Source: Eubacteriaceae bacterium
GTDB taxonomy: Bacteria > Bacillota > Clostridia > Lachnospirales > Lachnospiraceae
Assembly (NCBI GenBank): GCA_910574015.1
Contig: CAJSYQ010000014.1
Coordinates: forward strand, 17,394 to 81,393
DNA length: 64,000 nucleotides
Direction of reading: 5' to 3'
The notes beneath the pieces were generated by a model, which saw nothing but the letters and a program-made list of their open reading frames with translations, had not been told where the DNA came from and ran no database searches. The stretch's first letter is position 1. Each line of letters begins with the position of its first letter. Positions 29,701 through 36,648 of this stretch are shown here, piece after piece. Position numbers and translations under genes: made by a program.

Positions 29701-29821
29701 CCAGTGCTGTATCATAGGATTCCCCCGCAGCCTGGCAGATGCTGCTGTTCGCAGACAAAAATGTTCCACATATCATAGCAGCGGTTATTGCTCCAAACAA
29801 TATCTTTCCTAATCTCCTCAT
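23711..29821 (-). CDS. Rhs/WapA-type toxin with lysozyme-like C-terminal domain
   Basis: A 2036-residue secreted protein: signal peptide (ILFGAITAAMICGTFLSA, then a likely cleavage after CQAA), an N-terminal region with DTATGHLMLSRNDLSLEGTG, then a long YD/Rhs repeat barrel. The core ends with FRYCGEYYDKETGEVYLRAR and LYTYCYNNPVVYFD at about residue 1795. The variable tip (1796-2036) has a TP-rich linker and a domain like phage tail lysozymes: ICGLLGNIYEECGMNP (candidate Glu1902/1903) and AYGLLQWDDATNFL. The tip DNA is much more AT-rich than the core, a sign of tip exchange. The ATG at 29821 with AAAGGAG was chosen over a TTG three codons upstream. Confidence 0.9.
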   Translation of the reverse strand: MRRLGKILFGAITAAMICGTFLSANSSICQAAGESYDTALEAAYGDTFRSVYENRLAGSPLEAEVADGVDTATGHLMLSRNDLSLEGTGGMDFELDRYYDSNEANLGHATVEHVDALKVDTIRVHFIDQEGMDKSIVVNIAIWNKHKNALKNLLVKYTKGDVWRDATENDTQRTKIVSNEGHNVYGLASGWRYDFPWIETVTLTKEEGWGKEPKYLHYGSAGVMNIETERDDASKSYHIKGLEGYDYDDIKLEDWDKTVDGIACKYLLRDKTGLRTYFNENGVIVLQKDAHDNKIAYTYTDDIYFSKITDSVGREIVFHYSGDDEEKTLASVTVEGSKMEGGVSQKTITYETEEKSYTPHHGDRLNGVVLTSATVDGSKEKYSYKTVERLVNTSGAGVASQRVSTNQSYLLTKVSAEGSEQHYEYRACSLRGSKESGTGQKRDVVTEQFYVTREYEKDTKTGKKSNGVKYDYFQKQEDSLISFADFYENHDEVWQYGNSGLKTVTIVSTFNPNKYKTNGKFYDFKYKKSKINPDNLHLKSSTKKNVSLYIYNENKMLVDEVNYGKEKEQTTYQYDNKGSLVTLETGKSFGQKGEKAVTTRQGYTYDKYRNVLTYKSSKAYLAKNKGKEHLYTTTYTYRGTGSGYPAGDAAMACPLVTEESYVGANTKNKLASTVAANGIDYASISEQRSVNGGAYKTISKTDFQYDGQGNETQGKVYPSYSTDGEKEVIQNDYTYNSLGQQTKKTVTITSAKRPEDNRTYTEEETTYDSFGNELSYTDENGLVSKTSYDSETGEETETINAVGTEYESKEKEYQSADGLKSMTVDDYGRVSIDIQDAFGNTVVSKDEAAGTWTESIYEYGSEEDGDDSSDNDEGNDSDEEKEETARLIEERTYPFEPDEKRFIVNENGETVPNYYITGKGRDILSGSKHFYDNLGDEIGSAEFSNGELDASHCTSWSFSKSETEVTGEEDEAQTISTSYSKVLNPAKYQPEADAEGYYDQFNDAVLSENITKTVTDAEGNTLSQTSTAIRGKNRVETVITYETDDFGRTTKESTVTRKQQDGKWLPAYETQTLSTYDDNGNVSQTETKSRKEGESSWQSQTVKTDYDEQGQVTGEYTPRGTKENVATKYEYNILGQMIQSEIPQEKKDGSIEYQTTTTEYDNTGNVTEKNEQIDSDRTAKTEYTYDKRGNLVMVKSLLDGKKAQYVQYVYDIQGNKVRQFTGMTEPLTLTVSEVTDAAEDMDTFSYAGKTYQLTVSGQKKTDTVAETKYEYDGKNQLVAFTDPEGRRETYAYDVNSNLTKTVDKNGNTQKSTYDYQNRLTEMIAKEKKTGKQTKHTYTYNAYGDVATLDDTSFVYEDASGQVTKETTKLTKNKDVVKNYSYDSAGNKSAFAVKVGNDTKLSLQYSYDGESKLTAVTDEQGNQIVGYSYDMDGNLAERTVPGNNQTTTYTYDYQNRLTAMKNQTGSTGVISQYTSEYLANGQKSKETSDVMDKDGKKSQKTAAYTYDLLGRIKKETKTGSEDISYTYDSNNNRKKMTVGNKVTAYRYNRNDELLRTDTLNTDTEEDSVVIYKYDKNGNQLATVNRYEIPSDKKDSTYVDIDVTLGDNRLNENVVNHYNALNQLSQTLTKNYKVNFTYDTEGLRTSKTVNGEKTVFVWDGDQLVMELSESSKVQKRYIRGNDLVYADKGEDTEKQYYVTDPHGNVVQLTDESGKVIKTYEYDSFGNEVNPDSKDDNPFRYCGEYYDKETGEVYLRARYYQPEVGRFLTRDTYTGEDDEALSLHLYTYCYNNPVVYFDNGGNCPIVDWAKSFWNWITGGNKSNNNKSKVTPKPTVAPTATPQVTAKPKVKKTSKVYAIAASDSGKHRKYLTKKQQLKNAKYIKSYFEKKKWSINAICGLLGNIYEECGMNPGLWQYWNDVTYAYGLLQWDDATNFLNRATSKKLTPKDVNSMASDNPKKLMDLQLKYFEKTMGGKYNTWYQTTAYYGCIKMSVKKYKKSKKKAEKLAYIFHGSYERSGDTDDEIKERGKAAKKYHNKFK

Positions 29822-29875
29822 AGATTCCAAACTCCTTTCTTATGCAAGACTCCATTCTTCCTGCCAAATTTACTA

Positions 29876-30535
29876 TCAATTTTCATTCTGCTTTTTCAAT
29901 TCTTCGACCGTTATTCCTGCAGCCAGTTTCTGTATCACTTCATCAAAGGTATATGTCCCATTCATAATCAGAATCGCCACTTCTACCCGTTCTTCCTTGC
30001 CCAGCGACTTGTCCTCCAACCTCTGTATCTGCTCCTTGGTCAGTCCCAGCTGCTCCTCCGTAGTCAAAATCTCACTATCTTTGACTACCTCTGACCACTT
30101 GCGCTTATCAGAAATCTTTCCTTTGGCTTCCGCCAGCTCTATTGCTTTTCTTCCAGTTTTGACAGACAGTTTCTCCGCTTCCTGTAAATCCTCCAGGGAA
30201 TAACCGTCCTTTTCCATCTGGTATTTTTCGTTCTCCGGAATGGTGAAGAAAGCCTTTTCCAGTTCCTTTGCTGTCTTTTCCCAATCTTTCATCTTGATCT
30301 GCTGCTCTGCCACATCCTCTCTGGATATCTCGTAGAGTTCTGAATACAAATCGGCAGTTTCCTGATCGGAAGCACTGAGGGAAAGGTAATTTTCCTCTTT
30401 TTGCTTCTCTACATTCTGTTCCTTCTTGTTTTGGTTATGATTTCGCATCATGAAAAACACCGTTCCTGCGACAGCGAATAACAAAACCATCAAAATGCCC
30501 GACAAAATTACTTTATATTTTTTAACAAACTCCAA
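29876..30535 (-). CDS. TM-anchored helical protein beside the Rhs gene
   Basis: A 219-residue protein starting at a TTG (30535) six bases after GGAGG. One N-terminal membrane helix (ILSGILMVLLFAVAGTVFFM) is followed by a long Glu/Lys-rich helical domain with coiled-coil character and a C-terminal TFDEVIQKLAAGITVEELKK segment. It lies between the DNRLRE/Kelch-like protein and the Rhs protein. The helical extracytoplasmic part could help fold or retain the Rhs protein at the surface, but no family is recognised. Confidence 0.7.
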   Translation of the reverse strand: MEFVKKYKVILSGILMVLLFAVAGTVFFMMRNHNQNKKEQNVEKQKEENYLSLSASDQETADLYSELYEISREDVAEQQIKMKDWEKTAKELEKAFFTIPENEKYQMEKDGYSLEDLQEAEKLSVKTGRKAIELAEAKGKISDKRKWSEVVKDSEILTTEEQLGLTKEQIQRLEDKSLGKEERVEVAILIMNGTYTFDEVIQKLAAGITVEELKKQNEN

Positions 30536-30684
30536 TGATATTCCTCCGTTCAAAACAAGTAATTAATCTAACTTTGATTTACACCAATATAAGCGTTCAA
30601 AACAACATTCAGCAAAAGCATATTCATATATTGGTCATTTAATTATGTGACGTAAAACTTTTTTTTACAATACAATTAGGACTT

Positions 30685-30708
30685 ACCAGTTATGGACATC
30701 CATAACTG
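30685..30708. terminator. Perfect 11-bp intergenic hairpin
   Basis: CCAGTTATGGA and TCCATAACTGG form a perfect stem with a CA loop, 17 bases after the end of the 1044-residue gene. No T tract follows on the minus strand, so read-through is likely partial. The rest of 30536-30724 is AT-rich spacer. Confidence 0.55.
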
Positions 30709-30724
30709 GCAAATCCTCTTGTTC

Positions 30725-33700
30725 TTATTTTTCCTCTTTATCCGTCAGGGTAATCTCTACCTTGGTCTTTCCGTCAATCTTTCCCTCCACCGGGATAGAC
30801 TGGTAGGTTTCAAAACTCTCTCCCCGCTCCAGGCTCCCCGTGAGTTTCAATACCAGCACACCCTTTTGGGGCTGGTATTTCAGCAACGTAACACCGTCGG
30901 CTCCCTCTTTCAGTGCATCTTCTGTTTCAAAAGAAGATGCATTTACGATCTGCATTTCATCGGGATTGACAGTTACGGTCACAATCTTTGTCTGTCCCTT
31001 TTTGAGATTTCCGGCAGTTACCTGCAGTTCGTAGGCTCCGCCTTTCTTTACCAACATTTCTTTTGTTGTACTCTGCACTTTGACGCTATACTGCTCCACT
31101 ACATCCAGCACACCATATCCGCTCATTTCCCCGCCGATACTGTACACGTCCTTGCCGGATGCCACCAGCGCGGAATCTTTCTTGGTCAGGTTCATGGCAG
31201 AAATCTGGCTCCATTCGTCCGCATAAGCATCGTAGACGAGGACTTCTTTTGTCTCCGTCTCTTTTACCATGTAAATCTTACCGCTGATGACAGCGGATGC
31301 CCTGTATTTGTCGGATGTTGCAAATGGACACTCTGCCCCAGCGTCCTCAAAAATATTGTCTTCTGGGAGATATTCCTGCCAGAACATCTTCTCTCCATCT
31401 TCTCTTAATACGAACACCCGGTTGTCCACGCTGACGGCATCGATGACGGTGCTGGTGTCCGGCATGACTGCCGTTTCCCAGGTATCAGTCTTGATGTTAT
31501 AAACTTCTGCCTTATCGGTTGCCCCTGCCTTTGTCCATGTATAAAGCTGGTCTTTGCTGACAGCGGCTGCCAGATTGGTTCTGCCCTCAGCCATGTCTGC
31601 TTTTTTCTGCCACTGCTTTGTTTCTGTATTGAAAGCATATACAGCATTTAACATTTTGCCTGTAGCGCTGGTGTCGGTCTGACCGCCAACGACAGTTATC
31701 TCATTGTTGTAGGCAAACATGGCTGCCTTGCAGATTCCGGTTTCCGTTCCGGGATAGTCCGGCAGCGTTTCCCAGGTTTTCTTTTCGCTATCGTATGCCA
31801 CAAAACTCTTCAGAGTACCTGTGGCATTTTCCCCGCCCAATACATAGATTTTTCCATCCAGTGCCGTGACGGAACTGTTTTTTCTTGCCTCCTGCATGGG
31901 CGCCGCATACACCCACTCAGACTGGCTGTCTGTGCTAAATATCATGCGGGATGATTCCCCTGTCAAGGATGCGTTTTCCCTTGCCGTGACCGTGAAGCCA
32001 AGGATTTTTCCTGCCGTTTCGTTGTGGTAGATGTAATCATAGGAAGTGCCTGTTACGATGGCTTCACCGGTCTTCTTTCCACCGTCATAGATGCAGACTA
32101 GATATTCTTTTGCCTTGTCTATCGCATCCCATGTGATGGTCACTTTGTCCTGCCCTTTGATGCTTACTGGCTCCGGGATGGCAAAACGCTTTTTCAGGTG
32201 AAGAGTGTAATTTCCCGTCCCATTATTTTTTACGTTGACTTTCAGGTATTTTCTGCCTTCGTATGCCCCAGTGAAAAGGAAGTTGTGGTCCAGACCAGCG
32301 TTATCGTCATAGCCCACGCGCTCTTTATTGGCATCATACATGACTGCCTGGGTGTCTATGGAGGATTCCGTGTAAATGTCATAGGCAATGCCCGGCTTGG
32401 CATCAAAGTAATAGTAGTTTTCCTGTCCCGCCTTGATGACGGAGCGGGTAATGGGAATATTTTCTTTCAATTCCACGGCTCCTTCAAAGCCAACGACCTC
32501 ATAATGCACGGTAAAGTACGGATTCCTATCGAGCTTTGCCTGATAGGAGCGGTTGGAGTTGTCCGCCGCGAGGGCTACGCCGTAGTTGGCTTCCCCGGCA
32601 TACCATGCTTTGACGATATTTGTCACATCACACTGATAGCTGCCCGCTTTCTGGATTCCCACGGAAGCGGCCGCATCCGGCTCATAAGCCGGACGGTTGT
32701 TGTAAGTTAATTTCCTGACATTCCAGTTCTGCTTTACTTTATGGATGCCGATGTCAAAGGTCTTTCCCGCCCCTAATCTCAGTGTTTTCTCGTTTTTGAT
32801 ATGTAGTGCCGCATCCCGGATCTGCACGTTTTTGTTTTTCAGTTCCGAGAGCGTGGACATCTTAGTAAATGCCACGCATTTGTTTGGCTGCAATAACAGG
32901 GATTTGTCATAACCGAAGTTGCTGTCTGGCGTTCCGGCGTAGGCTGCGCCTACTTTTACGTCCCTGCTGTGCTTGTCAGTTAAATATGTCGTCCGGATTT
33001 CTACCGGGAATTTTCTCTTTTTACTGTTCCACCATTTTTTGTCCGGTGTCACTTTTAATGTCTTGCTCTTTTTGTTGTAGGATAATTTTACTTTGGATGT
33101 GGATACCCCACCCGCATCCGTGATAACCGTGCTCATGCGTGTAAATTTTGTCTTGCCCTTTTTAGTTTTGAAATAGACCTTTTTGCCCTTTACTTTTGCT
33201 TTCAGTTTGGTATTCAGTTTGAACGAAAGGGCTTTTCTTTTCTGTTTTTTGCTAATTTTAACGATCTCCTGCACTTTTTCTGGAAAAATATCGTAGGAGA
33301 TGCTTGTGTTTTTCATAACGCCTTTATAGGTAACTTTGTTCTGGTTCAGCACATCGGTTGCTGTTTTTTTCTTAGGATTGCTTCGCTTCGCCTTCGCTGC
33401 TTTGAGTTTTTTGCCCTTTAAGGCAATCGACAGGCTGGTTTTGCCCCGCTTCATGGAGACAACCGATTTCTTGTTTGCTTTTTTGGATACTTTCATGGAA
33501 AGGTCGGTGGCTTTGGTTTTGTAGTTCTTTTTGCCGGATTTGACCAAGGTGGTATCAATCTCTTTCCATGTGCCATTTTTCTGATAATGGATCGGCATAG
33601 AATAAGTGGCGGCAGTATAGCTGCCGTCGGACATGGCAAACTGCTTGACAAATTTGGTGCGCTTGGCAGGGAGTTCCCCGGTAATGGCGGATGCAACCTT

Positions 33701-33859
33701 GAGGGCATTGGTCACAACTGCCTCCGCCGAAGCAGCGTCAACCGAGGCTGCATCAGCCTCTTTCTCATTGTTAATCAATAAATTTGAACTGAAGATAGAA
33801 GTAAATGCTAAAATACCTGTTAACAAACTACCAATGATCACTTTTTTCCTTTGATTCAT
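30725..33859 (-). CDS. Large secreted DNRLRE/Kelch-like protein
   Basis: A 1044-residue secreted protein: a signal peptide with IIGSLLTGILAFTSIFSSNL, a lysine-rich beta region (residues 90-290), and a DNRLRE domain (LRLGAGKTFDIGIHKVKQNW to NRNPYFTVHYEV-type residues near 350-470). A PPC-like beta domain and an Fn3-like domain follow, then Kelch-type repeats around residues 660-900 (GKIYVLGGENATG; EITVVGGQTDTS; YSIGGEMSGYG). DNRLRE regions are a known partner of WapA/Rhs proteins in Gram-positives. No sorting signal is visible. ATG at 33859 has a GGGG site. It sits between agrD and the Rhs gene. Confidence 0.8.
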   Translation of the reverse strand: MNQRKKVIIGSLLTGILAFTSIFSSNLLINNEKEADAASVDAASAEAVVTNALKVASAITGELPAKRTKFVKQFAMSDGSYTAATYSMPIHYQKNGTWKEIDTTLVKSGKKNYKTKATDLSMKVSKKANKKSVVSMKRGKTSLSIALKGKKLKAAKAKRSNPKKKTATDVLNQNKVTYKGVMKNTSISYDIFPEKVQEIVKISKKQKRKALSFKLNTKLKAKVKGKKVYFKTKKGKTKFTRMSTVITDAGGVSTSKVKLSYNKKSKTLKVTPDKKWWNSKKRKFPVEIRTTYLTDKHSRDVKVGAAYAGTPDSNFGYDKSLLLQPNKCVAFTKMSTLSELKNKNVQIRDAALHIKNEKTLRLGAGKTFDIGIHKVKQNWNVRKLTYNNRPAYEPDAAASVGIQKAGSYQCDVTNIVKAWYAGEANYGVALAADNSNRSYQAKLDRNPYFTVHYEVVGFEGAVELKENIPITRSVIKAGQENYYYFDAKPGIAYDIYTESSIDTQAVMYDANKERVGYDDNAGLDHNFLFTGAYEGRKYLKVNVKNNGTGNYTLHLKKRFAIPEPVSIKGQDKVTITWDAIDKAKEYLVCIYDGGKKTGEAIVTGTSYDYIYHNETAGKILGFTVTARENASLTGESSRMIFSTDSQSEWVYAAPMQEARKNSSVTALDGKIYVLGGENATGTLKSFVAYDSEKKTWETLPDYPGTETGICKAAMFAYNNEITVVGGQTDTSATGKMLNAVYAFNTETKQWQKKADMAEGRTNLAAAVSKDQLYTWTKAGATDKAEVYNIKTDTWETAVMPDTSTVIDAVSVDNRVFVLREDGEKMFWQEYLPEDNIFEDAGAECPFATSDKYRASAVISGKIYMVKETETKEVLVYDAYADEWSQISAMNLTKKDSALVASGKDVYSIGGEMSGYGVLDVVEQYSVKVQSTTKEMLVKKGGAYELQVTAGNLKKGQTKIVTVTVNPDEMQIVNASSFETEDALKEGADGVTLLKYQPQKGVLVLKLTGSLERGESFETYQSIPVEGKIDGKTKVEITLTDKEEK

Positions 33860-33932
33860 ACGCAATCCCCTTTCTGTACTTTTGCTTTATGTTATATATT
33901 AAAACCAGTCAAGATAACTGATGAATTCCCTA

Positions 33933-33954
33933 CCCATTGCACAGATACAATGGG
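33933..33954. other. Hairpin between agrD and the toxin-locus genes
   Basis: CCCATTG and CAATGGG form a 7-bp stem with an 8-base loop. There is no T tract on the minus strand. A TTGACT string follows before the large secreted protein gene, so processing or a weak start site is possible. Confidence 0.4.
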
Positions 33955-33989
33955 CAATCACTTTTTGGTTCTGCATCACAAGATTCCGA

Positions 33990-34130
33990 CTATTTCTTAA
34001 CTGGACGTTTCGGCTGATGCAGAATCCCGGCACAGATTGGCGGCCATCCTGACTTTGACTTAACCGCTTCCATTTTTGCAATTTTTCCTGCCAAATTAAG
34101 AATTGGACTGCCTGTTTTCCTTGTTTTCAT
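33990..34130 (-). CDS. agrD: AgrD-like cyclic-lactone autoinducer precursor
   Basis: A 46-residue peptide in a frame that overlaps the end of agrB by 35 bases. It begins MKTRKTGSPILNLAGKIAKM, an amphipathic N-terminal leader of AgrD type, and contains GWPPICAGILHQPKRP. Cys33 can form a five-residue thiolactone with the following AGIL; the charged HQPKRPVKK tail would be removed by AgrB. A plausible mature peptide is therefore an xxPPI-type tail attached to a CAGIL ring. Overlap, order and sequence logic all fit agrBD, although the exact N-terminal cleavage cannot be read. Confidence 0.85.
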   Translation of the reverse strand: MKTRKTGSPILNLAGKIAKMEAVKSKSGWPPICAGILHQPKRPVKK

Positions 34131-34695
34131 CTGTTCTCACCTCCTGCCGTATTAACTTTGCTACTACTATGAAAACAGCACATATGATGATTGCCATCAG
34201 AATATATTGCTGCCATTTCATTTTTAAGATAGTTCCTATCCCTGCTGCTCCGATTTCCAAAAACAATATTCCCCTGCTCCAATTTCTGTATTTTCTTTGC
34301 TCCTCCAGCGTCAGCATAAGGTCAGGATGATTCACAGGCGCAAAAAACAGAATACAAAGGATGGAAATAGCAAGCATCAATCCGAATATAACCATATGTT
34401 TTGCCAGTAATGGCACAAAAACTTCAAAGGTCAGTACAACCGCAGCTACCGAGCCTATGAAACAGCCCGGAAACGATTTTGCATGGAATCCTCCGGTCGT
34501 CTGACGCAGCATCAGAAAACATACTGTAAATACCACTCCCTCCCACAATTTCCCAAGCAGAAAAGAAAGCATAAATAGAACCGTACAAACAATTAGTTTT
34601 TCAAAAACAAGTGTCAAACCATAAATAGAATCTTCTCTGTACTTTTCTTCTAATGCGTGACTCCGAATCAAAAAATCAACAAAATCTACCACCAT
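34096..34695 (-). CDS. agrB: AgrB peptide-processing membrane protease
   Basis: A 199-residue polytopic membrane protein with the AgrB signature RQTTGGFHAKSFPGC: conserved Arg64 and catalytic His71 and Cys78. Five or six hydrophobic segments are seen (for example LIVCTVLFMLSFLLGKL and QYILMAIIICAVFIVVAKLI). It should cleave the C-terminus of the AgrD precursor encoded in the overlapping frame and help form the thiolactone. AgrD starts within its last codons. Two TTGACGG repeats lie upstream. Confidence 0.92.
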   Translation of the reverse strand: MVVDFVDFLIRSHALEEKYREDSIYGLTLVFEKLIVCTVLFMLSFLLGKLWEGVVFTVCFLMLRQTTGGFHAKSFPGCFIGSVAAVVLTFEVFVPLLAKHMVIFGLMLAISILCILFFAPVNHPDLMLTLEEQRKYRNWSRGILFLEIGAAGIGTILKMKWQQYILMAIIICAVFIVVAKLIRQEVRTDENKENRQSNS

Positions 34696-34764
34696 TGCAC
34701 GCCATCTCCTTTGCCCACAGATATATCATACATCTTTATAATAAATCAATAGCAATTACATAAT

Positions 34765-34791
34765 TTGACGGAAAGTTGCAAAAATTGACGG
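34765..34791. promoter_or_regulatory. Direct repeats, probable AgrA/LytTR binding site
   Basis: TTGACGG occurs twice with a 20-base period at 34765-34771 and 34785-34791. On the coding strand this reads CCGTCAA twice, 70-100 bases upstream of agrB. LytTR regulators bind pairs of short direct repeats about two helical turns apart, so this is a candidate autoregulation site. Confidence 0.55.
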
Positions 34792-34804
34792 TTTTCATTT
34801 AAGA

Positions 34805-34818
34805 AATGATCTTGATTG
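34805..34818. repeat. Left copy of IS30-flanking direct repeat
   Basis: AATGATCTTGATTG recurs exactly at 36541-36554, immediately outside the IS30-family element. Fourteen bases is longer than the 2-3 base duplication usual for the family. Confidence 0.75.
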
Positions 34819-36540
34819 CTCGAATGTAACACGACCTTCCCGTTTTGTAAACGAGTTTCACATTTTGAAAGCGACCTTCAAATTTTGTACCCGAAATTCC
34901 ACTTTTGTAGCAACTTTCCCGTTTTTTTCTGCGGTTCTGTGGTATAATGGTCCCACAGCAGGATAAAAATGCGCACAAAAACCGGACGTCAGTTTTGTCT
35001 TACAAATTTTATAAGCCGAAATTCACGCCTGATTGACTCCTTATTTTCAGCCGGCGGTCTGCGCTTGTTTTCCTGTTACTTTTTCAGAAGTCCTGGCGTA
35101 AGGTTGATGTCTCCGGCGGTAACCTTCTGACATCCTAACTTCTGCGCCAGTTCTTCCCCGTAATAAAAGCTGAATGCTTCATACGGACTTTTTCCATTCA
35201 GTTTCTTCCTCCGGTAGGAATTGATGTGGTTCATCATCCGCTCCACGTCTTCCTGGGTCAGTTCATCAAAACTCTTTCCTTTCGGTACAATTCTGCGGAT
35301 GAATTCATGTCCTACTTCTATCTCTGCTTTCTGATAGGGTGCACTGGGATTGCAGTAATAAATCCGCGTCCTCTGGAATCCCCTTTCTTCCGGTCCGTTT
35401 TCTATCTTTTTCGGATTGGAGAATTCACTCCCGTTATCCGTCAGTATCACCGGAAACAGCCTTGTGAAGTCTGATGCTCCCAGCTTCTGATACAGTCCGT
35501 CGTAAATGTCGATTACGGACTGTGATGTATTGGCTTCCCTCAGAAATCCCAGCATCAGAGATACGTTCACAAAATAAATGGTCAGAAGGACTTTCCCTCC
35601 TTTACTCCCGATTACGGAATCCATCTGCACCACCGCCGTATCCGGGTGCTTTTCCATGTATACCTCATAATCATGATAGTTCCTTCCCACACGGCAGCCA
35701 CGGTCTACCTTCAGCTCCGGTTTCTTGTACCTTGGGCGGTATTTTACCTTCCTCGGCAGGTCAATGTTACGGATGTCGAACAGACAGCCGTCCACATAAT
35801 TGTACAGCGTCTTCTCACTGCACATCAGCTCGTCCTTATGGTTTAAATAAATCTGGTGGATGGACTGCCCCTGTTTTACCAGCGGCACCAGAATCTCATT
35901 CAGCCTTGCAATCTCCCCTTCCGTCGAGAGGATGCCGCTCCGCGACTGGGATATTTTTTCCGTTGCCTGCCGGTGTGCTTCCAGCGCATCATACACCGTC
36001 TTAGTCAATGTACACTTTTTTACCTCACGGCATCCGTTACAGGCATAAGGCGGTTTAAAACGGTGCATGCATACCTCTTCTTCATACTGTTCACAGTAAC
36101 GGTTACAGATGAATTCACACTGTTTGCAGATGGATACGAGCGGATGTTTACAGTCCGTTGTTCCGCATACTTTTTTCCTCCTGCACCCTTTCCGGTACTT
36201 ACAGGTGTTGTGGGGGAATACGCTGTATCCGGTATCCTGTTCCACGGAATAATTCCTGACTTCTTTTGTGATTGTGGTCCTGTCCCTTCCCAGCTTTCTC
36301 CCGATCTCCGTAAAGGTCATGTGGGCTTTCAGACTGCTTTCGATCTCCAGCCGGTCCTCATAGCTTAAAAACTTTGCCATAATGTCTCTCCTTTCCCCGC
36401 CGGCTGTTCTGTTCTCATAATATAAACAGGAAGAACATCTCTGCTCCTCCTGCATTTGTATCGTCACTTTCACTGCTGTGATTTATTCTGTTTGTATTCA
36501 TCTTTCCCCTTCAGACGGGAATCTCGGATTACATTTCACG
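34819..36540 (-). mobile_element. IS30-family insertion sequence
   Basis: A 1722-bp element with imperfect inverted ends: left CTCGAATGTAACACGACC and right, read inward, CGTGAAATGTAATCCGAG. The flanking repeat is 14 bp. The left end carries an AT-rich series of short repeated strings (CCCGTTTTGTAAACG, CATTTTGAAAGCG, AAATTTTGTACCCG) before the transposase stop. It separates agrBD from agrCA without breaking either coding unit. Confidence 0.82.
35076..36380 (-). CDS. IS30-family transposase
   Basis: A 434-residue protein starting MAKFLSYEDRLEIESSL with GGAGAGAC upstream; the reading frame extends upstream into the terminal repeat but lacks a ribosome site there. N-terminal helix-turn-helix (FTEIGRKLGRDRTTITKEV), a cysteine-rich zinc-like stretch typical of the ISLre/IS30 clostridial group, and a DDE core (VVQMDSVIG, ILTDNGSEF, APYQKAEIEVGHEF). 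No disruption was seen. Confidence 0.92.
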   Translation of the reverse strand: MAKFLSYEDRLEIESSLKAHMTFTEIGRKLGRDRTTITKEVRNYSVEQDTGYSVFPHNTCKYRKGCRRKKVCGTTDCKHPLVSICKQCEFICNRYCEQYEEEVCMHRFKPPYACNGCREVKKCTLTKTVYDALEAHRQATEKISQSRSGILSTEGEIARLNEILVPLVKQGQSIHQIYLNHKDELMCSEKTLYNYVDGCLFDIRNIDLPRKVKYRPRYKKPELKVDRGCRVGRNYHDYEVYMEKHPDTAVVQMDSVIGSKGGKVLLTIYFVNVSLMLGFLREANTSQSVIDIYDGLYQKLGASDFTRLFPVILTDNGSEFSNPKKIENGPEERGFQRTRIYYCNPSAPYQKAEIEVGHEFIRRIVPKGKSFDELTQEDVERMMNHINSYRRKKLNGKSPYEAFSFYYGEELAQKLGCQKVTAGDINLTPGLLKK

Positions 36541-36554
36541 AATGATCTTGATTG
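36541..36554. repeat. Right copy of IS30-flanking direct repeat
   Basis: An exact copy of AATGATCTTGATTG from 34805-34818. Removing the element and one copy would rejoin the agrBD upstream region to the agrC terminator. Confidence 0.75.
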
Positions 36555-36570
36555 AATTGTTTCCAAACAA

Positions 36571-36600
36571 AAAGCAAGGCTGCATAAAGCATGACCTTGC
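36571..36600 (-). terminator. Terminator after agrC
   Basis: GCAAGG and CCTTGC form the outer stem on the minus strand, with TTTTTG after it. It ends the agrA-agrC unit 50-80 bases past the agrC stop. Confidence 0.65.
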
Positions 36601-36648
36601 ACAAAACATACGCTAATCTATATTTTTTATTTATGGTGTGCCAATACA

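Noticed and set aside
33899..34081. A 60-codon minus-strand frame between agrB and the large secreted protein
   Set aside because: It is in another frame across agrD, with no ribosome site. The agrD frame has the correct leader, Cys and tail logic and overlaps agrB in the usual way.
34820..34940. Series of short AT-rich strings in the IS30 left end considered as a CRISPR-like array or iterons
   Set aside because: The units are not identical, vary in spacing and fall inside the transposon end; no spacers or cas genes are nearby.
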